NCBI RefSeq assembly: GCF_042654985.1
Contig: NZ_JBHSMT010000005.1
Coordinates: 62,001-126,000, forward strand
Origin: Paraherbaspirillum soli
GTDB taxonomy: Bacteria; Pseudomonadota; Gammaproteobacteria; Burkholderiales; Burkholderiaceae_D
Reading direction: 5' to 3'
Length of the DNA stretch: 64,000 bases
Shown here: positions 8,781 through 17,719 of the stretch, one piece after another
How positions within the stretch are numbered: position 1 is the first letter of the stretch
How the letters are laid out: every line of letters begins with the position of its first letter
Program-made: the position numbers and the translations under genes
The notes under the pieces: generated by a model
The model's database searches: none
What the model was told of the DNA's origin: nothing
Seen by the model: only the letters and a program-made list of their open reading frames with translations

Positions 8781-8795
8781 ATGAAACAGTTTCAT
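8781..8795. promoter_or_regulatory. Perfect palindrome ATGAAACAGTTTCAT in the prpB leader
   Basis: Two 7-base arms flank a central A. The arm contains the same TGAAAC core as the three repeats upstream of prpR. It lies between the predicted prpB transcription start and the prpB ATG, so it may bind a regulator or fold in the mRNA. Assignment to PrpR is inference. Confidence 0.5.
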
Positions 8796-8817
8796 GGATA
8801 ATTTGCTGAACTCTTAT

Positions 8818-8833
8818 TGCAATCGCCATGCCA
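8818..8833 (-). promoter_or_regulatory. Sigma-54 promoter of the prp operon
   Basis: Read on the minus strand the element is TGGCATGGCGATTGCA. It matches the -24/-12 consensus TGGCAY-N5-TTGCA, with GG and GC 10 bases apart. Transcription would start near 8806, about 45 bases before prpB. PrpR, encoded divergently, is a sigma-54 activator, which makes the pairing coherent. Confidence 0.88.
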
Positions 8834-8984
8834 TCCGCTGAATTCTTGGCAGAAATATCACCTGCCGCGGCCCATGCACAGCATATGCTTATTTAGAATC
8901 AAGCACTTAGCCGCACGGCATCGACTGCGCCGTGACATTGCGCCGGCTTCAATTGTGTTCCATACTTCGTTCCGCTCATAAATT

Positions 8985-9014
8985 TGAAACATAAATGAAA
9001 CATCATTGAAACAT
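8985..9014. promoter_or_regulatory. Three TGAAACAT direct repeats, 11-bp period
   Basis: Exact copies start at 8985, 8996 and 9007, so each is one helical turn from the next. The third overlaps the prpR ATG at 9013. The array is about 155-195 bp upstream of the sigma-54 element for prpB, a normal distance for an enhancer, and would also let PrpR act on its own gene. PrpR as the ligand is inferred. Confidence 0.6.
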
Positions 9015-10662
9015 GCCACGCCCACTGCCCCCACCGCATCCGTCATCCCGAGATCACAATGAGCGGCCGGTCATATGGACCGCCTCGGTATCGCGTCTGT
9101 TCGACCTGTTTCGCGACATCACGCTGGAATTCGATCATCAAGCCAACATCGCACCGATTCAGCTGGGATTCGAAGATGCGGTCCAGCACATCCGGGAACG
9201 GCTGGCGACCGAGCGCTGCGATGCGGTGATTGCCGCCGGTTCCAATGGCGCTTATCTGAAAAGCCGGTTGTCGGTCCCGGTCATCATCGCCAAAGCCAGC
9301 GGCTTCGATGTGATGCAGGCGCTGGCGCGGGCTCGCAAGATCACGCCGCATGTCGGCGTTATCACCTATCAGGAAACGCTGCCGGCACTGAGCGAATTCC
9401 AGGCCATGTATGGCTTGAACATCGAACAGCGCAGCTACGCCACCGAAGAAGATGCCAGAGCCCAGATCAATGAATTGAAAGCCGTCGGCATCAAGGCCAT
9501 CGTCGGCGCCGGCCTGATTACCGACCTGGCCGACGAGGCCGGGCTGACCGGCGTGTTCGTCTATTCCGCGGCGTCGATCCGGCAGGCTTTCAACGATGCG
9601 CTCGAATTGGCGCGCCTGACCCAGCTGGAAGCGGCGCGCGGCCGCAGCCATCCGGTGGCCGACACGCTGCGGGCCAAACATGGATTGAATGACTTACGCG
9701 GCAGCTCCGACGCGATGGAGGCTGTGCGCAGGTCGGTCACGCTATTTTCGCGCTCGCCGGCAACCGTATTGATTCACGGCGAAACCGGCACCGGCAAGGA
9801 GTTGGCGGCGCAAGCCATTCATCGCGAACATCCGTTGGCGCAAGGCACTGCCGCCGGCAAAACCATGCGCCCTTTCGTCGCCGTCAATTGCGGCGCGATC
9901 GCCGAATCGCTGCTGGAATCGGAACTGTTCGGGCATGAAGAAGGCGCATTCACCGGCTCGCGCCGCGGCGGCCGCGCCGGTCTGTTTGAGGCCGCGCATC
10001 GCGGCACCTTGTTCCTCGACGAAATCGGCGAAATGCCGCTGGCGCTACAGACCCGCTTGCTGCGCGTACTGGAAGAGCGCGAAGTGGTCAGGGTCGGCGG
10101 CACCCGGCCGATTGCGGTCGATGTCCGCATCATCAGCGCCACCCATTGCGATCTGGAAGCAAGAGTACGCGACGGCCGTTTTCGGGCCGACCTGTTTTAT
10201 CGGATCAGCGTGTTGCGCCTGAATTTGCCGCCCTTGCGTGCTCGTTCGGACGACCTGGTCGCGCTGGCGGAATGGTGTTTGAAACACGCGCTGGCATCGC
10301 TCGACTTGCGGCCGCATGCCAACCTGCATGCCGAGGTGGCGGCCTGCGCAGCGCTGCTGGCCGGCTATGCGTGGCCGGGCAATGTGCGCGAATTGCGCAA
10401 CCTGATGGAACGGGTAGCGTTGTTCCTGGCGGCGGAACCGTTGCGGGCGCTGACGCCGGCATTTTTGCTGTCGGTGGCGCCGGAGTTGATGGCTGGGGTT
10501 GAGTTGGGAAGGCGTGCTACCGAAACGGCATTGGCAGCGCCGAAGCTGCCGGCGGTAACGGAATCGGTCGAACAGGTGCTGGCGCGATTCGGTGGAGATC
10601 GGGCTGCGACGGCCAAGTATTTGGGAATTAGCCGGACCACGCTGTGGCGTAAATTAAAGTAG
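9013..10662 (+). CDS. prpR: PrpR, sigma-54 activator of propionate catabolism
   Basis: The 549-residue protein has an N-terminal PrpR_N sensor domain (about 18-200; VIWTASVSRLFDLFRD, AAGSNGAYLKSRLSVPVI) that in known relatives senses 2-methylcitrate. An AAA+ domain (about 225-460) follows, with Walker A GETGTGKE, the sigma-54 contact loop GAFTGS (Ser instead of the usual final Ala) and Walker B LFLDEIGE. A C-terminal Fis-type helix-turn-helix ends in AATAKYLGISRTTLWRKLK. It is divergent from prpB and shares the control region. No other in-frame ATG precedes the conserved part, so the start at 9013 is preferred. Confidence 0.95.
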   Translation: MPRPLPPPHPSSRDHNERPVIWTASVSRLFDLFRDITLEFDHQANIAPIQLGFEDAVQHIRERLATERCDAVIAAGSNGAYLKSRLSVPVIIAKASGFDVMQALARARKITPHVGVITYQETLPALSEFQAMYGLNIEQRSYATEEDARAQINELKAVGIKAIVGAGLITDLADEAGLTGVFVYSAASIRQAFNDALELARLTQLEAARGRSHPVADTLRAKHGLNDLRGSSDAMEAVRRSVTLFSRSPATVLIHGETGTGKELAAQAIHREHPLAQGTAAGKTMRPFVAVNCGAIAESLLESELFGHEEGAFTGSRRGGRAGLFEAAHRGTLFLDEIGEMPLALQTRLLRVLEEREVVRVGGTRPIAVDVRIISATHCDLEARVRDGRFRADLFYRISVLRLNLPPLRARSDDLVALAEWCLKHALASLDLRPHANLHAEVAACAALLAGYAWPGNVRELRNLMERVALFLAAEPLRALTPAFLLSVAPELMAGVELGRRATETALAAPKLPAVTESVEQVLARFGGDRAATAKYLGISRTTLWRKLK

Positions 10663-10725
10663 GACCAACACCCAATTTTTGCAACGGCTTGCCGAAATAT
10701 TTCCGATATCCGCGATTGCTATTTT

Positions 10726-11211
10726 TCAAGGCCGTTTAATACCGAAGAATATCTTGTTATAGCCAGATTTTTCCGGAGTTCCATAAATGATAAATACCGC
10801 ACCTGTTAGCAGTATTTTTTCTTGTCGGAAAGCAGCGGTAATTAATCCTGATGCATTCGTTTTCAAATCTCCCCTTTCACCGATAACATCATACAAAGTA
10901 GCCGGACTATGAGTAACATCGGTGATTGTCCCATCTGCCTCAATCATTTCAACCTTCAGTTGAAGACTCCGGCCCATCGTGATAGGAACAATATTAGCTT
11001 CATAGATCGCTCCGGCCTGCTCAGTATTTGTAACCAATCCTTTTCTTTCTAGGCTCTCCATATCGCGCTCCCCCAGAACAGGGCGTCTATCAATGCTGAT
11101 ACGTAACTCCACATTTGGTCCTGTACCGGGATAAGTCGTGCTTATTTCCGCCCACGCCATCGTCGGGAACAACAGTAATGCTGCGCAAAAAAATCTGACT
11201 ATATTCATCAA
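10726..11211 (-). CDS. Secreted protein of unknown function
   Basis: The 161-residue protein has a clear signal peptide (MMNIVRFFCAALLLFPTMAWA, cleavage after AWA). The mature part of about 140 residues alternates short polar and hydrophobic stretches, as in an all-beta domain, and has no cysteine. No family is recognised. It lies 27 bp downstream of a second secreted protein on the same strand, so the two are probably one operon. Base composition is noticeably more AT-rich than in the flanking prpR and glnG genes, which hints at acquisition. Confidence 0.75.
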   Translation of the reverse strand: MMNIVRFFCAALLLFPTMAWAEISTTYPGTGPNVELRISIDRRPVLGERDMESLERKGLVTNTEQAGAIYEANIVPITMGRSLQLKVEMIEADGTITDVTHSPATLYDVIGERGDLKTNASGLITAAFRQEKILLTGAVFIIYGTPEKSGYNKIFFGIKRP

Positions 11212-11238
11212 ACCCTCCTTCGTATGTGAAATTTACTT

Positions 11239-12147
11239 TCAGCTTTTGGAACGGCTTGCCTGACATAGTGTCCGTATTTTATTCCGTGTTGCTGCAATGA
11301 CCTTGCTTGCAAAAAATGTCGGAATAATTCCATTTTGTTCAGCAACACATTCATTAATATACGCACCTACCTCATCCCAATCCCTATCAGTACCGCATCC
11401 ATTTTCGTTGAGCGCTTTTTGTAAATCTTGTTCTATATGATATTCAGCCATCTTGTCCTCGCATCTTTTCTTTTTCACATAGCTTGGAAGGTATTCCCAC
11501 TGAGAACCGCAGGCTTGCATCACCTCATTCCACTTCCCCGACTTGTCCAAAAACGGCCGTACAAAAGCCGGCACAACCTTGGTCAGCCACGTCTTGTCTT
11601 TCATTTGCGGACGGCTGCCGCAAGAGTATTTGGCAATGCAACGTTGATTGATAACGAAACCATTGGTCGAGTCCTTTTCAGGCTGTGGGATTTTATCCAG
11701 CGCTTCCACCATCGCGTAGCACAGATCATTCGGCTTGATATAGAACAAGCGTATCGAGTCTGATGAATAGCAAATCGGAGCAGGCCACTTTCTATGGATC
11801 CAGCCTTCAACCATGAACTCGTTGCGACCCTCGAATAGTCTAACGGGGCCATATTCGGTAGATGCATCGAAAAAGGGCATTGGACTGGGGAGAGGTGCAA
11901 ACTCGGAAACGTAGGCCATGTCGTTATCCGGTATGCCATAGATATGTTTTTGTATGACGCCAATTCCATGCCAGTTATTTAACCAGACTTGCGGCCGACC
12001 AGCTGCGGTAATGTTGACATCAGCTGTGCGAAAGACACTGTTCTTTGCTGGCGAGGTGAAATACAGGCTGCATGATTGGGCACTGCCGTAAGAGCAGCAG
12101 CTTATCAATGCGGATGCCACTAACCATGACAGTCGAGGTTGATGCAT
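11239..12147 (-). CDS. Cysteine-rich secreted protein of unknown function
   Basis: The 302-residue protein begins with a signal peptide (cleavage likely after SYGSAQ). The N-terminal half starts SCSLYFTSPAKNSVFRTADVNIT and resembles an Ig-like beta domain. The C-terminal half is rich in charged residues and holds about eight cysteines (RCIAKYSCG, ACG, RCED, GCGT, ECVAE, LCQAS), suggesting disulphides and a periplasmic or extracellular location. No known family is recognised. It precedes the 161-residue secreted gene by 27 bp. AT content is higher than in its neighbours. Confidence 0.72.
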   Translation of the reverse strand: MHQPRLSWLVASALISCCSYGSAQSCSLYFTSPAKNSVFRTADVNITAAGRPQVWLNNWHGIGVIQKHIYGIPDNDMAYVSEFAPLPSPMPFFDASTEYGPVRLFEGRNEFMVEGWIHRKWPAPICYSSDSIRLFYIKPNDLCYAMVEALDKIPQPEKDSTNGFVINQRCIAKYSCGSRPQMKDKTWLTKVVPAFVRPFLDKSGKWNEVMQACGSQWEYLPSYVKKKRCEDKMAEYHIEQDLQKALNENGCGTDRDWDEVGAYINECVAEQNGIIPTFFASKVIAATRNKIRTLCQASRSKS

Positions 12148-12413
12148 GCTGCCCCCTGCAAACGTTGGAGCAAGTAGTCTAGCGTGGACGATGTTTTTTT
12201 TGATGTAAGGAATTTCTTAAATTTGCGGATCTTTTTCCTTTTCAGCAACGGGATCCAGCATCAACGCGACTAGCTGCCACACAATCAACACGCTGCTCAA
12301 ACGTCTAGCAGCGAACAGGCGCTGCTGCTGTCGGTCAGAGTCATTCTCGGCGAGAAAATGATCGAGAAAAACCCCTGACCCGTTTAACTGCTGCGGCTGT
12401 ATTTATAGAAAAG

Positions 12414-13940
12414 TCAGTCGTCCTTCACACCAACAATCCCCAACTCCTGAATCTTGCGGGTAATCGTGTTGCGACCGATCCCGAGACGGACCGCGGCGTC
12501 GTTTTTTCGACCGTGGGTATGCTTCAATGCGATCTTGATCAACGCCGATTCAAACTGGCGCCCCAGCACATCCATAACATCGGAATCACCGTGCGCCAGC
12601 ATCTGTGCGGCTTCTGCTTCGAGCAGGCCGATCCAGTTCTGCTGTTCGCCGATGGCCGGCTCCAGGATTTCAGGATGTCGCAGCGCCACACTGCTGTCGC
12701 TAGCAACGGCCGCTGCGACAAGATGCGGCTGGGACTCGGCCGCTGGATGGCCGCTGGTCGCGGCGGCGCTGCTGATGGTCTGGACCCGCTCGCTGACCAG
12801 CTCCGGCGGCAAATCCTTGACCTCGACGGTTTGCCCGGGCGCCATCACGGTGATCCAGTTACACAGGTTTTCCAGCTGGCGCACGTTGCCCGGCAATTCA
12901 AGGCCGCTCATGAAGCGCATGGCGTTATCCGACAGGCGTTTGCTTTCGACCCCGAGTTGTTTCGCACTCTGGCTCAGGAAATATTGCGCCAGGATCGGAA
13001 TGTCCTCGCGCCGCTCGCGCAGGCTAGGCAAACGCAGACGGATCACATTCAAGCGGTGATACAAATCTTCGCGGAACAAACCTTCGCGCACCCGCGCTTC
13101 CAGGTTTTGATGGGTGGCAGCGATGACCCGAACGTTGGCTTTCAATGATTGATGACCGCCGACGCGGTAGAAATGGCCGTCCGACAGAACCCGCAATAGG
13201 CGCGTCTGCAAATCGAACGGCATGTCGCCGATTTCATCCAGGAACAGGGTGCCGCCTTCGGCCTGTTCAAAGCGTCCGCGACGCGAAGCCTGGGCCCCGG
13301 TAAATGCGCCGCGCTCATGACCGAACAGTTCCGACTCCAGCAGATCTTTTGGAATCGCCGCGGTATTCAAGGCGATGAACGGTTGTGAAGCGCGCGGACT
13401 ATGTTTGTGCAAGGCGCGCGCGACCAGCTCTTTGCCGGTGCCCGATTCGCCGGTGATCAACACGGTCACGTTCGATTGCGACAAGCGGCCGATGGCGCGA
13501 AACACTTCCTGCATCGCCGGCGCTTGCCCCAGGATCTCAGGCGTGTCGCCGGCAGCTTGTTCAACCCTGGCTTCGCGCAGACTTTCTTCCAATGCGCGGC
13601 GAATCAGCTCGACCGCCTTATCGACATCGAACGGCTTGGCCAGGTATTCAAAGGCTCCGCCCTGAAATGCGGCAACGGCGGAATCGAGATCGGAAAACGC
13701 GGTGATGATGATGACCGGGATGCCGGGATGTTTGGCTTTTACGGTTTGCAGCAGCTCCAGGCCGGATGCGCCCGGCATGCGGATGTCCGAGACCAGCACC
13801 TGCGGCGTGGCGGTTTGCAATGCTTCCATGGCGTCGCGCGCATTGGAAAAACTTTTGGTGCTCAGATTCTCGCGGGCCAACGCTTTTTCAAGCACCCACC
13901 GTATCGATTCGTCGTCATCAACAATCCAGATTGGTTTCAT
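12414..13940 (-). CDS. glnG: Nitrogen regulation response regulator NtrC
   Basis: The protein has 508 residues. The receiver domain (about 1-120) has the phospho-acceptor Asp in VLVSDIRMPG and the TAFSD and Lys (AKPFD) switch residues. The AAA+ domain (about 140-380) carries GESGTGKE, GAFTGA and LFLDEIGD. A C-terminal Fis-type DNA-binding domain (about 460-505) reads KNDAAVRLGIGRNTITRKIQEL. It activates sigma-54 promoters under nitrogen limitation. The usual WPGNVRQLEN is LPGNVRQLEN here. It is downstream of glnL and glnA on the same strand, the standard glnALG order with one extra gene. Confidence 0.96.
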   Translation of the reverse strand: MKPIWIVDDDESIRWVLEKALARENLSTKSFSNARDAMEALQTATPQVLVSDIRMPGASGLELLQTVKAKHPGIPVIIITAFSDLDSAVAAFQGGAFEYLAKPFDVDKAVELIRRALEESLREARVEQAAGDTPEILGQAPAMQEVFRAIGRLSQSNVTVLITGESGTGKELVARALHKHSPRASQPFIALNTAAIPKDLLESELFGHERGAFTGAQASRRGRFEQAEGGTLFLDEIGDMPFDLQTRLLRVLSDGHFYRVGGHQSLKANVRVIAATHQNLEARVREGLFREDLYHRLNVIRLRLPSLRERREDIPILAQYFLSQSAKQLGVESKRLSDNAMRFMSGLELPGNVRQLENLCNWITVMAPGQTVEVKDLPPELVSERVQTISSAAATSGHPAAESQPHLVAAAVASDSSVALRHPEILEPAIGEQQNWIGLLEAEAAQMLAHGDSDVMDVLGRQFESALIKIALKHTHGRKNDAAVRLGIGRNTITRKIQELGIVGVKDD

Positions 13941-14062
13941 ATTTTTTCTCTTTATACCGTTCTAAGGATGTGTGCGAGTGTCCTGTCGTAAATAAGTTCG
14001 ATATGACGTGCTCCAATTCATTTGCTCGAGCTATTTACGGGACAGGGCACCATGAACACGCT

Positions 14063-15145
14063 TTAAGGCAGTGGTATCAAGATTCTGAAATCCGTACACC
14101 CCACCCGACTTTCACACTCAATCACTCCCATGTGTTGTTGCACAAAAGTTTGTGCAAGCGTCAATCCCAACCCACTCCCGCCCTCCCGTCCGGATACCAA
14201 CGGGTAAAAAATGCGTTCTTGGATCTCGGCCGGGATGCCTGGGCCGTTGTCGATGATATGCAAGTCTAGTGCCAGCCTGTAGCGTACTTTGGCAACTGTC
14301 ACCTGACGCGCGACGCGGGTCTGGAAGGTCAATTCCGCATCGCCGCTTTTGATCCGTTCGCCCAATGCTTGTGCGGCATTGTGGGCGATGTTGAGAATCG
14401 CCTGAATCAGTTGTTCCTTATCGCCGCGAAATTGGGGGATCGACAAATCGTAATCGCGCTTGATGGAAAGACCGGCGGGGAATTCAGCCACGATCAGGCT
14501 GCGCACCCGCTCGCATACTTCATGAATATTGACGTCGCCGACGATCTGCGCCATCCGGTGCGGCGCCAGCAGCCGGTCGACCAGGGTTTGCAGGCGGTCG
14601 GCTTCCTTGATGATGACTTGGGTGTATTCGCGCAATTCCTTGAGCTGGCGTTCCGGCAACTCAAGTTCCAGCAACTGGGCGGCGCCGCGAATCCCGCCCA
14701 ACGGGTTTTTGATTTCATGCGCCAGGTTGCGTATCAGCTCTTTGTTGACCTGGCTCTGGTCGATCAAGCGCTCTTCGCGTTTCAATTTGAGTTGCTGCAC
14801 GTTCTCGCGCAACTCGATCAAGACTGGGGTCTCGGGCTTGTCCAGCGCGGTCACGATGGTATCCACCAGCAACGGCTCACGGCCCATGCGCTCCAGGATC
14901 AGATCCTGCCGCAGATCGTCGAACTGATGTTCCAACGCCTGCTGAAAAATGGCAGTCAGCTGCTCGCCGTTCAGGAACAGATCGGTCAGCGTTTGTTGGG
15001 CGAACAGCTTGAACGAACTCTCCAGCAGGTTTTCCGCAGCGGCATTGGCGTAGACGATGCGTCCGTCTTTATCCAACAGCAGCACTGCCGATGCCAGTAG
15101 ATCAAGGCCGTCCAGTGCTTTCGCTTCAGCAGTTTTGATGGGCAT
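14063..15145 (-). CDS. glnL: Nitrogen regulation histidine kinase NtrB
   Basis: The 360-residue soluble kinase/phosphatase partners NtrC. The start MPIKTAEAK has AGGAAA upstream; the frame extends 24 residues further without similarity. It has an N-terminal PAS domain (VLLLDKDGRIVYANAAAENLL), then an H-box with the phosphorylated His in NLAHEIKNPLGGIRGAAQLLE, and the ATP-binding N, G1 and G2 boxes (NIAHNAAQAL, DNGPGIP, GREGGSGLGLTLAQ). There is no membrane segment. Its state is expected to be set by PII protein, which is not encoded in the window. Confidence 0.95.
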   Translation of the reverse strand: MPIKTAEAKALDGLDLLASAVLLLDKDGRIVYANAAAENLLESSFKLFAQQTLTDLFLNGEQLTAIFQQALEHQFDDLRQDLILERMGREPLLVDTIVTALDKPETPVLIELRENVQQLKLKREERLIDQSQVNKELIRNLAHEIKNPLGGIRGAAQLLELELPERQLKELREYTQVIIKEADRLQTLVDRLLAPHRMAQIVGDVNIHEVCERVRSLIVAEFPAGLSIKRDYDLSIPQFRGDKEQLIQAILNIAHNAAQALGERIKSGDAELTFQTRVARQVTVAKVRYRLALDLHIIDNGPGIPAEIQERIFYPLVSGREGGSGLGLTLAQTFVQQHMGVIECESRVGCTDFRILIPLP

Positions 15146-15259
15146 CCGAGCGTTTCCTATGATTAAGATGGGGCATTTTTCAGAGGATACCAAGCATCGG
15201 CATGCAGGTTGCAACACGATGGTGCGTCCGGCACGACAAGCTCTGAATCTGCCAGGAAA

Positions 15260-15289
15260 AAATAAAGGCCGCAGATGCGGCCTTTATTT
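15260..15289 (-). terminator. Intrinsic terminator after the DUF4124 gene
   Basis: A 13-bp stem (15260-15272 with 15277-15289, loop AGAT) has the GC core AAAGGCCGC. On the minus strand a run of T residues follows, so it should end transcripts from glnA and the DUF4124 gene ahead of glnL. On the plus strand the stem is followed by TTTA, so it may be bidirectional. Confidence 0.85.
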
Positions 15290-15319
15290 ATAAAGCAAGG
15301 TTGATACCCAGTGCTGAAT

Positions 15320-15829
15320 TTATTTCAGATTGGACAGTTCCCGCTTGAGGGCGTCGATGTTCTTGTTAGCCCGATCGATATCCCCCTTCATGCCTGCCAC
15401 GCGCTCCTGATATTTGGCGTAGTTGCGCTCGTTGCCTTGGCGTTCCGGCGCACCTTCGTTGTAATCCTTTTGCAGGTCGGCGAGTTTCTTCTGCTCCGCC
15501 TCCAACTCATCCTTCAAAATCTGACGGCGATCATTGTCGCGTGTTTTTTGAGTGCCGTTATCGACCTTTGGAAAATCGGAAGGGGTGGCCGGTGCGGGCT
15601 TGCTGGCAGCCGCCGGTTTGCTTGATCCGCCACCCGATGAAGGATTGGATGAAGTCACGGTCAGGGGGGGCAAATTAACTTTCTTGCAGCCCTTGGTATC
15701 ACCTGTGTTCTTGTATTCCTTGACACCATTCTGGTCGGTGCAAAGATAAACTTCGCTTTGCGCATAAACATAGCCGCTGGTGATGCTGGCGACAGCCAAT
15801 AGCAGGATTCCGGGGAAAAGACGCTTCAT
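15320..15829 (-). CDS. Periplasmic DUF4124-type protein with C-terminal coiled coil
   Basis: The 169-residue protein starts at MKRLFPG with AAGAAAG upstream. The signal peptide ends at VYAQS. A short DUF4124-like domain follows (VYLCTDQNGVKEYKNT...GCKKVNLP) with two cysteines, then a Pro/Ser/Ala linker and a coiled coil from about residue 105 to the end with regular heptad Leu/Ile spacing. It lies between glnA and glnL. Function is unknown; DUF4124 proteins are common in proteobacterial envelopes. Confidence 0.8.
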   Translation of the reverse strand: MKRLFPGILLLAVASITSGYVYAQSEVYLCTDQNGVKEYKNTGDTKGCKKVNLPPLTVTSSNPSSGGGSSKPAAASKPAPATPSDFPKVDNGTQKTRDNDRRQILKDELEAEQKKLADLQKDYNEGAPERQGNERNYAKYQERVAGMKGDIDRANKNIDALKRELSNLK

Positions 15830-15948
15830 AGACTTTCTTCGCAATTCGATAGAGTCGCTAGTTTATGTCAAGAAACTGTCAATGACAAACCATCCGCCGG
15901 AGTCGCCTTCTTGCGCACGGCAATAAGCCGGTCAGGTGTTGCGAAAAT

Positions 15949-15988
15949 GCGAAAGGGCGGGAAAAGTAGACTTTTCCCGCCCTTTCGC
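15949..15988 (-). terminator. Terminator after glnA
   Basis: A perfect 18-bp stem (15949-15966 with 15971-15988, 4-base loop) starts about 50 bp beyond the glnA stop. The minus-strand read-out is followed by ATTTTCGC. It should strongly limit read-through from glnA into the DUF4124 and glnLG genes. Confidence 0.9.
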
Positions 15989-16041
15989 TGTTGACCGGGA
16001 TTGCATTGCGCAGTCCCGGTCAAGCCGACTTCCAATATTAC

Positions 16042-17457
16042 TTATACCGAGTAATACATATCAAATTCAATCGGATGCGTGGTCATGCGGAAGCGTTGAA
16101 CTTCCTGCATTTTCAGCTCGATGTAGGCATCGATCATGCTGTCGCTGAAGACGCCGCCGCGGGTCAGGAACTCGCGATCCTTGTCCAGCGCTTCCAGCGC
16201 CTGATCCAGCGAAGAACAAACGGTTGGGATCAGTTTGTCTTCTTCCGGCGGCAGGTGGTACAGGTCTTTCGACGCTGCTTCGCCTGGGTGGATCTTGTTT
16301 TGCACGCCATCCAGACCAGCCATCAGCAATGCCGAGAAGCACAGGTACGGGTTGGCCAGCGGGTCCGGGAAACGGGTTTCGATGCGACGGCCCTTTGGAT
16401 TTGCCACGTGCGGGATGCGGATCGAAGCCGAACGGTTGCGTGCCGAATAAGCCAGCTTGACCGGTGCTTCATAGCCAGGAACCAGACGCTTGTAGGAGTT
16501 GGTGCCTGGGTTGGTGATCGCGTTCAGCGCGCGTGCGTGCTTGATGATGCCGCCGATGTAGAACAGCGCGAATTCGGACAGGCCGGCATAGCCGTCGCCG
16601 GCGAACAGGTTCTTGCCGTCTTTCCACACGGATTGGTGCACGTGCATGCCGGAACCGTTGTCGCCAACGATAGGCTTAGGCATGAAGGTTGCGGTTTTGC
16701 CGTAGGTGTGGGCGACGTTCCAGATCACGTACTTCATGTTCTGGGTCCAGTCGGCGCGCTCGGTCAGGGTCGAGAACTTGGTGCCGATTTCATTTTGGCC
16801 GGCGCCGGCCACTTCGTGGTGGTGCACTTCGACCGGGATGCCGAGCGATTCCAGGATCAGGCACATTTCCGAACGCATGTCCTGGAAGCTGTCGACCGGA
16901 GGCACTGGGAAATAACCACCCTTGACGGTTGGACGGTGGCCGGTGTTGCCGCCTTCGAGCTTGCTGCCGGTGCTCCAGGATGCTTCTTCCGAACCGATCT
17001 TGACGAAGCAGCCCGACATGTCGGAACCCCAACGCACGTCGTCGAAAATGAAGAATTCAGGCTCAGGACCGAAGTAGGCGGTGTCGCCCAGGCCGGACGA
17101 TTTCAGGTAGGCTTCGGCGCGCTTGGCGATCGAACGCGGATCGCGGTCGTAGCCCTTGCCGTCGGATGGCTCGATCACGTCACATTGCATGAACAATGTG
17201 GTCTCTTCCATGAACGGGTCGATGTTGGCGGTGTTTGGATCCGGCATCAACAGCATGTCGGAAGCTTCAATACCCTTCCAGCCAGCAATAGAAGAACCGT
17301 CAAATGCGTGACCCGACTCAAATTTATCGATATCAAAATGAGAGACAGGAACAGTTACGTGCTGCTCTTTGCCTTTGGTGTCAGCGAAGCGAAAGTCAAC
17401 GAATTTGACTTCGTTGTCTTTTGCCATCTTCAAGACTTCTGCGGCTGTCATTGCCAT
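16042..17457 (-). CDS. glnA: Glutamine synthetase type I
   Basis: The 471-residue GSI-beta enzyme makes glutamine from glutamate, ammonia and ATP as a dodecamer. Visible motifs: VDFRFADTKGKEQHVTVP near the N-terminus, the substrate loop FDGSSIAGW, the ATP loop KPIVGDNGSGMHVHQS, and the adenylylation site DLYHLPPEE with its Tyr at about residue 400. AGGAG precedes the ATG. The upstream region has a sigma-54 element and NtrC-like sites, so expression should rise under nitrogen limitation through GlnL/GlnG. Confidence 0.98.
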   Translation of the reverse strand: MAMTAAEVLKMAKDNEVKFVDFRFADTKGKEQHVTVPVSHFDIDKFESGHAFDGSSIAGWKGIEASDMLLMPDPNTANIDPFMEETTLFMQCDVIEPSDGKGYDRDPRSIAKRAEAYLKSSGLGDTAYFGPEPEFFIFDDVRWGSDMSGCFVKIGSEEASWSTGSKLEGGNTGHRPTVKGGYFPVPPVDSFQDMRSEMCLILESLGIPVEVHHHEVAGAGQNEIGTKFSTLTERADWTQNMKYVIWNVAHTYGKTATFMPKPIVGDNGSGMHVHQSVWKDGKNLFAGDGYAGLSEFALFYIGGIIKHARALNAITNPGTNSYKRLVPGYEAPVKLAYSARNRSASIRIPHVANPKGRRIETRFPDPLANPYLCFSALLMAGLDGVQNKIHPGEAASKDLYHLPPEEDKLIPTVCSSLDQALEALDKDREFLTRGGVFSDSMIDAYIELKMQEVQRFRMTTHPIEFDMYYSV

Positions 17458-17585
17458 GTGAATCTCCTAAAATGAGGAAGTACTGCGTGAGAAAGTACTG
17501 CGAATTTCGAATGATGCGTTGAATGGTGCGGACCTGACAGCCGTATCCTGCTGCCTGGTACAGCCCAAACTCAGTGCAGGATGAT

Positions 17586-17601
17586 AGCAGAATCCATGCC
17601 A
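17586..17601 (-). promoter_or_regulatory. Sigma-54 promoter of glnA
   Basis: The minus-strand sequence TGGCATGGATTCTGCT fits TGGCAY-N5-TTGCT except for one base of the -12 block. GG and GC are 10 bases apart. The predicted start near 17575 gives a leader of about 118 bases. NtrC-like sites lie about 120-200 bp further upstream, in enhancer position. Confidence 0.82.
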
Positions 17602-17719
17602 CCGCCCTTTTTTGGGTATTGCTTATGCACTATCGTCTTTAGCTTGCTTCCTAGCCTGGCGAGTAACTTGATTCGGTCGTTTTCGCGCATCATCGGCACT
17701 TTCTGCGCTTTGGCAAAAT

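Noticed and set aside
9013..10662. PrpR GAFTGS loop as a loss-of-function change
   Set aside because: Ser in place of the final Ala is, as far as I recall, normal in PrpR-type activators, so it does not suggest inactivity.
12148..12413. Possible short coding remnant on the plus strand ending near 12378
   Set aside because: About 33 codons are open before a stop, with no start, ribosome-binding site or family resemblance; nothing else was seen in this gap.
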